Shown here: piece after piece, positions 7,996-16,609 of the stretch
How the letters are laid out: each line of letters begins with the position of its first letter
How positions within the stretch are numbered: the stretch's first letter is position 1
DNA from: CAVQMB01 sp963713445
Lineage (GTDB): Bacteria; Pseudomonadota; Gammaproteobacteria; Competibacterales; Competibacteraceae
Assembly (NCBI GenBank): GCA_963713445.1
Contig: CAVQMB010000004.1
Span: 124,001-188,000 of the forward strand
DNA: 64,000 nt
Direction: 5' to 3'
Made by a program: the position numbers and the translations under genes
The notes under the pieces: generated by a model
What the model saw: the letters and a program-made list of their open reading frames with translations, nothing else
The model's database searches: none
Told to the model about the DNA's origin: nothing

Positions 7996-9372
7996 TTACT
8001 GAATAACGATGAACAGGCCGGTGTCACCACGCCGTATGGTCAGTGCCAGCACCTCGTGCTGACCCCGCACCTTGTCACGGAACTCCCGTAGATTGCGCAC
8101 CCGGTGGCGGTTCACGGCCAGGATCAAATCATCCTTGTGCAACCCGCTGCTCTGCGCTGTGCTGCCCGACTTGACGGCAGTAACCTTAACGCCTTCCGAG
8201 TGAGGCGCATCAGCGAACTGCGCCCCAGCCAGGGACTTATTCAACGACCCGCCAGCCACGGAGCTGGCTTCACCGACCTTCAGTTTAACCTGATGCTGCT
8301 GGCCATTGGTTAGCACCATGAGGTCAATCTCGCTGCCCGCCCGGATCAAGCCGATGGTATTGCGCAGGTCATCGGAGCTGCGTATGGACTGACCATTGAC
8401 AGCGGTAATGATATCACCGGGCTTGAGGCCACCACGGGCCGCTGGCGAGCCTGGCTCGACCTGACTCACGACTGCGCCGCGGTCGGTCTTCACGCCCATA
8501 GCCTGAGCCAGCGACGGCGTCAGATCCTGAATCACCACGCCGATCCGGCCACGCTTCACCGAGCCATAGGCGATCAGCTGTTTCATCACCTCCTGCGCCA
8601 TGTTGCTGGGCACAGCGAAGCCGATGCCCACGTTACCACCACCGGGACCAATGATGGCCGTATTAATGCCAACCAGCTGGCCTTTCAGGTTGACCAGCGC
8701 GCCACCTGAGTTGCCCGGATTGATCGAGGCATCGGTCTGGATGAAATCCTCATAGCCTTCGATGTGCAGACCGCTGCGCCCCAGAGCACTCACGATACCG
8801 GAAGTCACGGTCTGCCCCAGACCAAACGGATTGCCAATGGCGATGACGAAGTCGCCCACGTGAAGCTGACCCGAGTTCCCGAACGGCAACGCCGTCAGGT
8901 ACTTGGCATTGATCTTGAGGAGAGCGATGTCGGTACCGGAATCTCGACCGATCAGTTTGGCGTGGAACTCGCGGCGGTCCTTGAGCCGAACCACTATATC
9001 GGTGGCATTATCAATCACGTGGTTGTTGGTCAGAACGTAGCCCTTGGCGGCATCGACGATCACGCCAGAGCCGACCGCGACCCGCTCTCTGGTAAGCGGC
9101 TTGGACTGATCCGGCAGGTTAAAGAAGCGCCGGAAAAAAGGATCATTGAACAACGGACTCTGCGCCACCGGTACCTGGGAGCGCACCGCGATATTGACCA
9201 CTGCAGGGGTCACTTTTTGTACCAGTGGCGCCAGACTGGGCACACCGTTGTCGCTGAAGGGGATATTCTGCAGCGGCGGAATGTCAGCCCGCGCCACAAC
9301 GGTCAGCAACAGACCGGCTGCCCACACCAGCGACCATCCCGCACGCCGGGCGGCTTTCACGCTATACACCAT
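7996..9372 (-). CDS. Periplasmic Do-family serine protease (DegP/DegQ type)
   Basis: A 458-residue protein with a signal peptide (residues 1-29, ending VARA), a trypsin-like protease domain and two PDZ domains (about 255-355 and 370-458). The catalytic triad is His118 (TNNHVID), Asp148 (GTDIALLKI) and Ser222 (NPGNSGG). Such proteases degrade or refold damaged periplasmic proteins and assemble into oligomers via the PDZ domains. The short LA loop (no long Q-linker) is closer to DegQ or MucD than to E. coli DegP, so a precise symbol is not assigned. It is a single-gene unit, convergent with the TonB receptor and divergent from the uncharacterised gene pair. RBS AGAGGAAC precedes the ATG at 9372. 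Confidence 0.9.
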   Translation of the reverse strand: MVYSVKAARRAGWSLVWAAGLLLTVVARADIPPLQNIPFSDNGVPSLAPLVQKVTPAVVNIAVRSQVPVAQSPLFNDPFFRRFFNLPDQSKPLTRERVAVGSGVIVDAAKGYVLTNNHVIDNATDIVVRLKDRREFHAKLIGRDSGTDIALLKINAKYLTALPFGNSGQLHVGDFVIAIGNPFGLGQTVTSGIVSALGRSGLHIEGYEDFIQTDASINPGNSGGALVNLKGQLVGINTAIIGPGGGNVGIGFAVPSNMAQEVMKQLIAYGSVKRGRIGVVIQDLTPSLAQAMGVKTDRGAVVSQVEPGSPAARGGLKPGDIITAVNGQSIRSSDDLRNTIGLIRAGSEIDLMVLTNGQQHQVKLKVGEASSVAGGSLNKSLAGAQFADAPHSEGVKVTAVKSGSTAQSSGLHKDDLILAVNRHRVRNLREFRDKVRGQHEVLALTIRRGDTGLFIVIQ

Positions 9373-9456
9373 CCATTGTTCCTCTCGGTCGAGTGATTTT
9401 CAGAATATGGATTTGACCGCAATTTTTTCAAACGTGCCGCCAATCGAAGCATTTTT

Positions 9457-9514
9457 TATCGAGGACGGTGATCAGCAGCCATGCGCCACTGCTGCTGATT
9501 TCTCATCCTCGATA
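9457..9514. repeat. Nested imperfect hairpin in a divergent promoter region
   Basis: Outer arms TATCGAGGA (9457-9465) and TCCTCGATA (9506-9514) are exact inverses; inner arms ATCAGCAG (9471-9478) and CTGCTGAT (9492-9499) are too. Internal loops of 5 and 6 bases separate the two stems. It lies between the degP-like and uncharacterised genes. A T6 run lies just outside on the left, on the wrong side for a plus-strand terminator. It could be an operator, an RNA leader or a small palindromic repeat. A TATACT at 9524-9529 is a possible plus-strand -10. Confidence 0.5.
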
Positions 9515-9591
9515 TCCCATGGCTATACTCGACATAGCACCCGTCGCAGGCGGGCGACCGGAAAATTAGCGGAGCACGAGGAGGCGCAACC

Positions 9592-10213
9592 ATGCCTGAA
9601 GCAGCGTTGATTGTCGACACCAACGTGCGGGAGTTCTTTCGCGGGCGGGTATCGGATGCTGTCAGCCATCAAGGCATCGAGACCAGTGACGAAACCGTCT
9701 ATTATGTCGTCAACCTGCTTGTGTCGTTCGCCGACGCCCGAACACTCTACGAGCCGACCCCAGACGGACTAATGGTCAAACCGTTGGCAGCCCTCTACGG
9801 TGAAGCGCTGGATGCCTCCGATCGGGAAACGCGGAGCCCGGCGGCTGCGCCGGCTAGGCGACCTGGCATTGTTCATCGCTGGGGTCTTTGCCGACAGTCT
9901 CAACCGCAAACCCGTCGACGTCGATTACTACATCGCCATGGGTGGCAATGCCTATAGCTACCTTTCCGATACCACTCGGAGCACGACCCAGTGGCAAACA
10001 CTCAGCAACGTGTTCGAAGAGTTGGCCAACAAATTTACCGACTTCGTCGACGTGCTGGGGGAAGTACGCGACCACACGCCACTGTGCGACAACCGTGACA
10101 TCCTGCGGCTATACGAAGTCTGGGTGCGGACCGGCAGTGCGCGCGCGGAGCGGCAGCTGCGCCAACTCGGGATCGAACCGGCCGGCGGTTCAATCAGCCG
10201 GCGGCAGCACTGA
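9592..10213 (+). CDS. Uncharacterised protein (first of a pair), one frameshift
   Basis: I do not recognise the family. From ATG 9592 (RBS GAGGAGGCGC) the frame codes to about residue 85, then reads into Arg/Pro-rich nonsense. Removing one C from the CCC run near 9848-9850 joins it to an open frame ending at TGA 10213, giving about 206 residues. The N-terminus has LIVDTNVREFFRGRV; the middle has SVA-like hydrophobic and DVDYYIAMGGNAYSYLS stretches; the C-terminus is charged and helical. There is no signal peptide and no clear membrane span. It ends one base before the next gene, so the two are almost certainly co-translated and act together. The indel is probably a sequence error, since both halves keep codon character. 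Confidence 0.55.
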
Positions 10214-10214
10214 C

Positions 10215-10877
10215 ATGGTGCCGCTCAATGCGCTGCAGCAACGGCTCGAACAGATTTACGAAATCCGTCTCGACTACCGAGTCACTGATTTCGTGATCAC
10301 CGATCCCGCCATCCTGGCACAACTTGAAGAGCATGCCACCGACCGCCGCCCGGCTCCGGAAAAACTGCTGGTTCAGGCAAGCGAGGATGGGCTCGATGTA
10401 ACCTTGTATATCGATGCCGAGATTTTGACGCGGCTCAGCGCGGCCACACCCGATGCCGTGCCGGAGCCGACCGCGCTGGCGGACTACTGCACGGTTCTGG
10501 AGGGCGTGAGCCATTTTCTGTATCTAATATGGCACGCCGGTCACGGTCGCACCATAACCCTGCTTGAGCTGGAGATGCAGGCCGAGGTCGATAAGTACAT
10601 CACGTCGGCGTGGGCGCTGCGCGAGCAAGACCAGAACGTACCCGATCAACTGCACCGCTGGCTGTTCGCCCGGGCCGACTATGCTGACAACCTCAAGCGC
10701 AACGAGTTGGAGCGGTACCGGGACGCCAGCCAGTATGCCGGCGCTTACTGCCGGGTGCTGGCGCGGCGCTACCTGCGCCCGGAACAGCTTCCGGGCGAAG
10801 CCATGCTGAAAGAGCTGCGCCGCTTCTACCGGCTGCCGTTAGGGCAGAAGATTCGCCGCATCGAGAAGATGCACTAG
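10215..10877 (+). CDS. Uncharacterised acidic, helix-rich protein (second of a pair)
   Basis: A 220-residue soluble protein starting at ATG 10215, one base after the upstream stop. I do not recognise the family. It has an N-terminal amphipathic region (NALQQRLEQIYEI), a central LADYCTVLEGVSHFLYLIW segment, an ELEMQAEVDKYI helix and a basic C-terminal tail ending KIRRIEKMH. Tyr, His and Arg are frequent; no enzyme motif is visible. The tight spacing with the upstream gene suggests a two-protein complex. It is convergent with iscA, with a 39-base gap that holds no clear terminator. Confidence 0.6.
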   Translation: MVPLNALQQRLEQIYEIRLDYRVTDFVITDPAILAQLEEHATDRRPAPEKLLVQASEDGLDVTLYIDAEILTRLSAATPDAVPEPTALADYCTVLEGVSHFLYLIWHAGHGRTITLLELEMQAEVDKYITSAWALREQDQNVPDQLHRWLFARADYADNLKRNELERYRDASQYAGAYCRVLARRYLRPEQLPGEAMLKELRRFYRLPLGQKIRRIEKMH

Positions 10878-10916
10878 CAAACGGCCACCAGGCCCTACAG
10901 TCGTCACGGCAGCGGA

Positions 10917-11240
10917 TCAGACGCTGAAGCTTTCGCCGCAGCCGCATTCATCCTTGACGTTCGGATTACTGAATTTGAAGGCCTCGCCAAGCCCATCCTT
11001 GCAGAAATCCACCTGTGTACCGTCGAGAAACGCCAGGTTGTCCCGGCTGACCACAACCTTCACATCGTGGCTCTCAAAGACCTCGTCATCAGGGCCGATT
11101 TCATCAACCAGGTCGACCACATAAGCCCAGCCGGAACAGCCGGTCTTCTTGACACCCAGACGAAGCCCGGTGCCTTTGCCGTTGGTGTTGATAAAACTCT
11201 GGACCCGGCGGGCCGCACTCTCTGTCAGGGTAATCGACAT
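10917..11240 (-). CDS. iscA: Iron-sulfur cluster assembly protein IscA
   Basis: A 107-residue A-type carrier protein. The three conserved cysteines sit at 35 (TGCSGW), 99 and 101 (CGCGESF), exactly the E. coli IscA numbering. A-type carriers hold Fe or an Fe-S cluster and pass it to apo-enzymes. It follows the iscU-like gene with a 3-base gap and is translated with it. No iscS, iscR, hscB, hscA or fdx is adjacent, so the usual ISC operon is reduced to this pair here. The protein could also be called ErpA, but the C-terminal ECGCGESFSV and full N-terminal match favour IscA. Confidence 0.88.
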   Translation of the reverse strand: MSITLTESAARRVQSFINTNGKGTGLRLGVKKTGCSGWAYVVDLVDEIGPDDEVFESHDVKVVVSRDNLAFLDGTQVDFCKDGLGEAFKFSNPNVKDECGCGESFSV

Positions 11241-11243
11241 CGT

Positions 11244-11642
11244 TCACTCTCCCACATCATCTGCTGTCGCGTAGGCGCAATGGCTGCCGAGCGCCGCCCG
11301 CACCGCCGTTGTGGCCAGCACGGCACAATGCAGTTTGCCGGCCGGCAGGTCAAGTGCGGCGCTGACCGCGCTATCGTGCAATGCTGCCGCTTCAGCCAGC
11401 AACCGCCCGCGCAGCCAGTCACATACCCAGGATGCCGCAGCGATCGTCGCACCGCAGCCGTAGGCCTGAAACCGGGCCGCACCGATTACACCTCGATCAT
11501 CGATTTGCAGTTGCAGCATAATAACGCCACCGTGACGCGGATCACCGCACCGCGCACTGGCCTGAACCGGTACATCGGCGCCGAAACACCCAGCATTCAC
11601 AGGCTGGTGAAAATGCCTCAGCAATACCGCGCTATAGGTCAT
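11244..11642 (-). CDS. Divergent IscU-like Fe-S scaffold protein
   Basis: A 132-residue scaffold when started at ATG 11642, which gives MTYS, parallel to MAYS of E. coli IscU; ATGs at 11648 and 11651 are alternatives. The cluster ligands are present: Cys32 in ARCGD, Cys63 in YGCG and Cys106 in LHC, with the Asp two residues after the first Cys kept. The LPPVK motif bound by the chaperone HscA is changed to LPAGK at 99-103. The region after the first Cys is altered (RHGGV), and overall it is much more divergent than a housekeeping IscU. It sits between trmJ and iscA, the place where an isc operon normally lies. Inference: a remnant or specialised scaffold working without HscA. Confidence 0.78.
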   Translation of the reverse strand: MTYSAVLLRHFHQPVNAGCFGADVPVQASARCGDPRHGGVIMLQLQIDDRGVIGAARFQAYGCGATIAAASWVCDWLRGRLLAEAAALHDSAVSAALDLPAGKLHCAVLATTAVRAALGSHCAYATADDVGE

Positions 11643-11691
11643 GGCCATCATCGTCTCTGACGCTTTAACATGGAGACAATTCCATCCGTCG

Positions 11692-12441
11692 TCAAGAGCG
11701 CGGAGCACTCTCGGCCCGTCCCACCGCGCTCAGAATACCGCGCAGGATGTTCACTTCGGTCTGATCCGGTCGTGCCCGATTGAACAGCCGCCGCAGCCGG
11801 CGCATCAGGTGACGCGGATTGGCCGGGTTGAGGAAACCGGCGGTCAGCAGAACCTGCTGTAAGTGGTCATAGAAACGCTCCATTTCCGCAGCGGACACGA
11901 CGGGCGTCTGCTCCGCAGGCAACTCGCAGCCGGCGAGTGCCGCCTGGCGCAGCTCGTAGACCAGCACCTGGACCGCCGCGGCCAGATTGAGCGAACTGTA
12001 GTCAGGGTTGGCAGGTATCCGTACCAGATAATGGCAGCGATCGATTTCGACATTGCTGAGCCCCGAACTTTCCCGGCCGAACACCAGAGCCACCGGCGCC
12101 CGAGCAGCCCCCGCGAGCAGTTCCCGGGCGGCTTCCCGAGGCGTGAGTTCCGGACTCGACAGGCCGCGCCGGCGGGCCGAGGCGCCCACTACCAACGTGC
12201 ACTCGGCTAACGCCGCCGGCAAATCGTCTGCGACCCGGGCCCGGTACAGCACATCATCGGCGCCGGAAGCGCGCGCAGTGGCTTCGGCGCTGGGAAAGCT
12301 CTGTGGAGCGACGAGCACCAGCCGACCCAGCCCCATGGCCTTCATGGCCCGGGCGCTGGCACCGATATTGCCGGGATGGGTCGTCCCGACCAGCGTGATC
12401 CGGATGTTATCGAGAAGCGGCAAACGCGGTTCTGTTATCAT
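11692..12441 (-). CDS. trmJ: tRNA (cytidine/uridine-2'-O-)-methyltransferase TrmJ
   Basis: A 249-residue SPOUT methyltransferase that 2'-O-methylates position 32 of several tRNAs using SAM. It begins with the conserved VGTTHPGNIGASARAMKAMG block, has the ALVFGRESSGLS motif (motif 2) and the PANPDYSSLNLAAAVQ motif (motif 3) that form the trefoil knot, and ends with the family C-terminal dimer helix. It is transcribed away from suhB with a 40-base gap and is followed by the iscU-like gene; suhB-trmJ next to isc genes is a standard gammaproteobacterial neighbourhood. Confidence 0.93.
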   Translation of the reverse strand: MITEPRLPLLDNIRITLVGTTHPGNIGASARAMKAMGLGRLVLVAPQSFPSAEATARASGADDVLYRARVADDLPAALAECTLVVGASARRRGLSSPELTPREAARELLAGAARAPVALVFGRESSGLSNVEIDRCHYLVRIPANPDYSSLNLAAAVQVLVYELRQAALAGCELPAEQTPVVSAAEMERFYDHLQQVLLTAGFLNPANPRHLMRRLRRLFNRARPDQTEVNILRGILSAVGRAESAPRS

Positions 12442-12481
12442 TACGGGTTCAGTTCATTTCCAATCAGGCCGATATCCAAGC

Positions 12482-13309
12482 ATGCATCCGACCCTGACAA
12501 TCGCCCGTCGTGCAGCAATCAGCGCGGGTAAAGTCATTCTCCGCTATTATGAAAATCTTGAGCGGGTCAACATCAGCAGCAAGCGTCACAACGACTTGGT
12601 CAGCGAAGTCGACATCAAAGCCGAGCAGGAGATTATCCAGGTCTTGCGACGCACCTACCCCGACCATGCCATCCTCGGTGAGGAGAGCGGAGCGCTGGCG
12701 GGCACCGAGAGCTACAACGAGTGGCTGATCGATCCGCTGGACGGTACCACCAATTACCTGCACGGTGTTCCCCATTTTTGTGTCTCGATCGCCTTTCGGC
12801 AGCACGGCCGGCTCGAAAGCGGTCTGATCTACGATCCACTGCGCCAGGAATTCTTCAGCGCCTCACGCGGTGGCGGTGCTCATCTCAATGATCGCCGGAT
12901 GCGCGTCGCCCCGCGCAACAGCCTCGACGGCGCCCTCATCGCCACCGGCCTGCCACCCTGGAAAGTGGGCAGCCGGCCGGCCTTCATCGCCGCACTGGCA
13001 GCACTCATAAGTCAGGGTGCCATGTCGCGTTCGACGGGTTCCGCTGCGTTGGACATGGCACACGTTGCCTGTGGGCGACTGGACGGATTCTGGGAGCTGG
13101 GCCTTAACCCGTGGGATATCGGCGCCGGCACGTTGCTGGTTCAGGAGGCCGGCGGCCTGGTGGGCGATTGCGACGGCGGCCATGAGCATTTCCGTAGCGG
13201 CAACGTGACCTGTGCCAATCCGAAACTGTTCAAGGCCTTGGTCAAGACCCTGCATGCAAACCTTAACACGCCACCGGGGGCCGGCGCTGCAACAACGACG
13301 GCCCCCTAG
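12482..13309 (+). CDS. suhB: Inositol-1-monophosphatase family protein SuhB
   Basis: A 275-residue Mg-dependent phosphatase. ATG 12482 gives MHPTLTIARRAA, the usual SuhB start; the open frame runs further upstream but through trmJ. Metal-binding motifs are visible: GEESG, DPLDGTTNYLHG and WDIGAG. SuhB hydrolyses inositol monophosphate in vitro and in E. coli also acts with Nus factors in rRNA antitermination. The C-terminal tail is Ala/Thr-rich. It is divergent from trmJ and convergent with secF (11-base gap), so there is little room for regulatory DNA on either side. Confidence 0.94.
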   Translation: MHPTLTIARRAAISAGKVILRYYENLERVNISSKRHNDLVSEVDIKAEQEIIQVLRRTYPDHAILGEESGALAGTESYNEWLIDPLDGTTNYLHGVPHFCVSIAFRQHGRLESGLIYDPLRQEFFSASRGGGAHLNDRRMRVAPRNSLDGALIATGLPPWKVGSRPAFIAALAALISQGAMSRSTGSAALDMAHVACGRLDGFWELGLNPWDIGAGTLLVQEAGGLVGDCDGGHEHFRSGNVTCANPKLFKALVKTLHANLNTPPGAGAATTTAP

Positions 13310-13320
13310 CGCACGGCGGC

Positions 13321-14253
13321 TCAGGGGTGCTCGTCCGCCCCTTCCGGTTTGGGCTTGAGCGCCAGATCATCGCGCCGCAGCCCCAGTTCGATGGCGCCAG
13401 CGCTGGCCACGTAAACTGACGAGTACGTACCGAAACCTACCCCGACCAACATCGCCAGCGCAAAGTTGCGAATCACCGGCCCTCCCAGCACCAGCAGCGC
13501 GAGGACCGCCAGCAGGGTCGTGCCGCTGGTGAACAGGGTGCGCGTCAGGGTCTGGTTAATGGCGGCATTGACCACCTCCACTACCGTGCCTTTGCGCATT
13601 TTTCGGAAGTTTTCCCGGATCCGGTCCAACACCACCACCGAGTCGTTCACGGAATAGCCGATCACCGCCAGCACGGCAGCCAGTACGGTAAGGTCGAACT
13701 GCCATTGGAAAAGGGAAAATACGCCGATAGTAATCAAGGCATCGTGCGCCAGCGCGATGATGGTACCCAGTGCCAACCGCCATTCGAACCGCAGGGTTAC
13801 GTAAATCAGAATACCGATCAGGGCGTATAGCAGTGCCAACCCGCCCTTCTGCACCAGTTCACTACCGACTTGCGGACCAATATATTCCACCCGCTGCATC
13901 TTGACATTCGCATCGGCCTGCTTGAGGGCGCTCAGAACCCGGTCGCTGAGCTGGGCCGAGCTCAGGTTGCCGCGCGGCGGAATCCGGATCAGGACATCGC
14001 TGGCAGTACCGAAGTGCTGCGCCTGGGCTTCGGTGAAACCCGCCTTGTCGAGCGCCTGGCGGACCACGGGAATGTCGATCGCCTTGGGATAGCCGACTTC
14101 GACCTGAGTACCCCCGGTGAAATCCAGCCCCCAGTTAAGGCCACGGAACACGATCAGCAGCAGCGAGAGCACGACCAGGGTGCCGGAGAAGGCGATGCCG
14201 TAGCGCCGCCACCCCATAAAGTCAAACCGAGTGTCTTTGAGAATTTCAATCAT
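13321..14253 (-). CDS. secF: Protein-export membrane protein SecF
   Basis: A 310-residue inner-membrane protein starting at ATG 14253 (MIEILKDTRFDFM); a longer in-frame extension overlaps secD and is not needed. It has the SecF signature GLNWGLDFTGGTQVEV after the first membrane helix, a periplasmic domain, then five helices with GYSVNDSVVVLDRIRENFR. SecDF uses the proton-motive force to pull preproteins across the membrane after SecYEG. It lies directly downstream of secD and is co-transcribed with it. Confidence 0.95.
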   Translation of the reverse strand: MIEILKDTRFDFMGWRRYGIAFSGTLVVLSLLLIVFRGLNWGLDFTGGTQVEVGYPKAIDIPVVRQALDKAGFTEAQAQHFGTASDVLIRIPPRGNLSSAQLSDRVLSALKQADANVKMQRVEYIGPQVGSELVQKGGLALLYALIGILIYVTLRFEWRLALGTIIALAHDALITIGVFSLFQWQFDLTVLAAVLAVIGYSVNDSVVVLDRIRENFRKMRKGTVVEVVNAAINQTLTRTLFTSGTTLLAVLALLVLGGPVIRNFALAMLVGVGFGTYSSVYVASAGAIELGLRRDDLALKPKPEGADEHP

Positions 14254-14263
14254 GGCGGGTCTC

Positions 14264-16129
14264 TCAGATCGGTACGTGCTGCAGCTTGCGGCCACCGTAG
14301 ATCAAATTAATGACGCTACGCGACAGCATGATGGCCGTGAACATGGACGTAACGATACCGATCGACAGTGTGACGGCAAAACCCTTGACCGCACCGGTAC
14401 CGAAGCCGAACAACACCACGGCCGCAATCAAGGTGGTGATATTGGAGTCCATGATGGTGCCAAACGCCTTGTCAAAGCCGGCGTGGATGGCCGCCTGGGG
14501 CGAGTTGCCTATTCGAACCTCCTCGCGTATTCGCTCGAAGATCAGCACGTTCGCATCCACCGCCATGCCCAGCGTCAGGACGATGCCGGCAATACCAGGC
14601 AGGGTGAGCGTCGCCTGCAGCATCGACAACACCGCCATAATCAGTATCAGGTTGGCGACCAGCGCGATATTGGCGATGAGGCCAAAGCGATTGTAGTAAA
14701 CACCCATAAACACCACGATCAGAATGAAGGCCAGCACCCCGGCCTGGAAACCCTGGGCGATGTTCTCCTGGCCAGCGCTGGGGCCGACGGTGCGCTCCTC
14801 GACGATGGTGATCGGTGCCGCCAGCGATCCGGCCCGTAGCAGCAGCGCCAGGTTGCGGGCCTGTTCCGGACTCTCCAGACCGGTGATCTGGAAGCGCTTA
14901 CCCAGGCGTTCACGGATGGTCGCAACGTTGATGACCTTGCGGGTGGTGTAGTTCTGGCGGACATCCTTGCCGTTGACCTTCTTGGTCTCGGTCTTGGTCT
15001 CGATGAACACCACCGCGAGGAGCTTGCCGACGTTGTCCTTGGTGGCATCTTCGAAGCGGCGTGCACCAGCGCTGTCCAGGGTGATGAACACGGCCGGCTG
15101 GCCGCTTTGCTGATCAAGCCCCGAGGACGCATCGGTGATGTAGTCACCCGTGAGCAGCACCCGTTTGTGCAGCAGAATGGGCCGTCCCTTGGTATCGTGA
15201 TCGAGCTCGGAGTTCAATGGCACGTGACCGCTCTTCACGGCCGCTTCAGGATTGTGCTCCTGGTCGACCAGGTGAAACTCGAGTGTGGCCGTGGCCCCCA
15301 GAATCTCCTTGGCCCGGGTGGTGTCCTGGATACCGGGCAGTTCGACCACGATGCGGTCATTGCCCTGCTGCTGGATAATCGGTTCGGCGACGCCCAGTTC
15401 GTTGACCCGATTGCGCAACGTAGTGATGTTCTGCTGCAGTGCAAACTTCTCCTTTTCCTGCAATTGTTTCTGGGTCATTGCCAGTTGCAGCGCGTCACCG
15501 GTATCGGCAGCACTGATGTTCAGCTCCGGATCCTGCTGGTGAATCAACGGGCGGGCGCGGGCGACATCGGCCGCATTACGGAACGAAACCCGGATACCTC
15601 CGCCGGTGGTCGGCTCAATATCCGAATAATGGATCTGATTTTGGCGCAACATGCTGCGCAGGCCATCAATATAGCTTTGCTGGGCCTGCTTGATAACCGC
15701 TTTGGTGTCGACCTGCATCAGGAAATGCACCCCGCCGCGCAGATCGAGCCCCAGATACATGGGATTGAGGCCCAGATCGCGCAGCACCAAGGGTGTCGAC
15801 GGTGCCAGGTTGAGCGCCACCGTGAAGTCCCGGCCGAGAAAAGACCGCAGTTCATCGGCCGCCTTGAGCTGGCCTTCGGTACCGTCGAACCGAATCAGCA
15901 TTTGATTGGTTTTGGTGTCAAGCGAGGCGCTCTTGTATTTGATCTTGTCGCCATCGAGCTTATTGGTGACCCGCGAGTACAACGCCTTACTGACCTTAAC
16001 GGTAGCGCTCGCCGGCGAGATCTGTACCGCGGGATCCTCACCGAAGAGGTTGGGCAACGCATAAAGTACGCCGATGGCAAAAACCGTAACGACGATAACG
16101 TACTTCCACCAGGGATATTGATTGAGCAT
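14264..16129 (-). CDS. secD: Protein-export membrane protein SecD
   Basis: A 621-residue RND-type inner-membrane protein. It has one N-terminal helix (about 9-28), a large periplasmic part starting with LGLDLRGGVHFLMQVD, and a C-terminal bundle of five helices (about 455-615) with GMAVDANVLIFERIREE, the proton-path motif. It works with SecF and YajC to complete preprotein translocation. The start at 16129 gives MLNQYPWWKY, typical of the family. It is 21 bases downstream of yajC and 10 bases upstream of secF, in the standard yajC-secD-secF order. Confidence 0.96.
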   Translation of the reverse strand: MLNQYPWWKYVIVVTVFAIGVLYALPNLFGEDPAVQISPASATVKVSKALYSRVTNKLDGDKIKYKSASLDTKTNQMLIRFDGTEGQLKAADELRSFLGRDFTVALNLAPSTPLVLRDLGLNPMYLGLDLRGGVHFLMQVDTKAVIKQAQQSYIDGLRSMLRQNQIHYSDIEPTTGGGIRVSFRNAADVARARPLIHQQDPELNISAADTGDALQLAMTQKQLQEKEKFALQQNITTLRNRVNELGVAEPIIQQQGNDRIVVELPGIQDTTRAKEILGATATLEFHLVDQEHNPEAAVKSGHVPLNSELDHDTKGRPILLHKRVLLTGDYITDASSGLDQQSGQPAVFITLDSAGARRFEDATKDNVGKLLAVVFIETKTETKKVNGKDVRQNYTTRKVINVATIRERLGKRFQITGLESPEQARNLALLLRAGSLAAPITIVEERTVGPSAGQENIAQGFQAGVLAFILIVVFMGVYYNRFGLIANIALVANLILIMAVLSMLQATLTLPGIAGIVLTLGMAVDANVLIFERIREEVRIGNSPQAAIHAGFDKAFGTIMDSNITTLIAAVVLFGFGTGAVKGFAVTLSIGIVTSMFTAIMLSRSVINLIYGGRKLQHVPI

Positions 16130-16150
16130 GAACGCTGGTTCCCCGACTGA

Positions 16151-16483
16151 CTAGAGATCGCCCTTGATGGTACCCTTGGGCATCAGCGAGGCGACCGTTT
16201 GTTTCTGGACCTTGAGTTGTACGCCTTCGGCCACCTCGACCTGGACAAAGTTATCGCCCACTGAGGTAATACGGCCCAGAACGCCACCGCCGGTAACGAT
16301 CTCATCACCCTTTTTGAGGGCTTCCATCATCTGGCGGTGTTCCTTGGCGCGCTTAGTCTGCGGACGGATCAGCAGAAAATAGAACACCACGATCAGCAGG
16401 ATCGGGAACAGCAGACCGAGCAGGCCGTCGCCGGCGACCGGGGAACTGCCCTGTGCCAGGGCATCGCGAATAAAGAAATTCAT
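16151..16483 (-). CDS. yajC: Sec translocon accessory subunit YajC
   Basis: A 110-residue protein with one N-terminal membrane helix (about 20-42, LLFPILLIVVFYFLLIRPQ) followed by RPQTKRAKEHRQMM, the YajC signature, and a small cytoplasmic beta domain with GDEIVTGGGVLG. It binds SecDF and YidC. It is the first gene of the yajC-secD-secF operon. Upstream one normally finds tgt and queA; here the polyamine operon with a broken last gene lies there instead. Confidence 0.94.
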   Translation of the reverse strand: MNFFIRDALAQGSSPVAGDGLLGLLFPILLIVVFYFLLIRPQTKRAKEHRQMMEALKKGDEIVTGGGVLGRITSVGDNFVQVEVAEGVQLKVQKQTVASLMPKGTIKGDL

Positions 16484-16566
16484 GGGTTGCGCCTTCCCGT
16501 GGAATGCTAAATAAATCGTTTGCTTGCGGCGCCGGAGAAAACCGGTTCGCTAATCCAAAAGGCGCT

Positions 16567-16572
16567 ATTATA
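16567..16572 (-). promoter_or_regulatory. Putative -10 box of the yajC-secDF promoter
   Basis: The minus strand reads a perfect TATAAT about 84 bases before the yajC start. The best -35 candidate is TTGCTG with a 19-base spacer, which is weak. It lies just past the stop codon of the truncated deacetylase remnant, giving the sec operon its own promoter. Confidence 0.5.
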
Positions 16573-16609
16573 CACAGGCATCCGTCGAGGGCAGCAAACC
16601 CCGGCGGCG

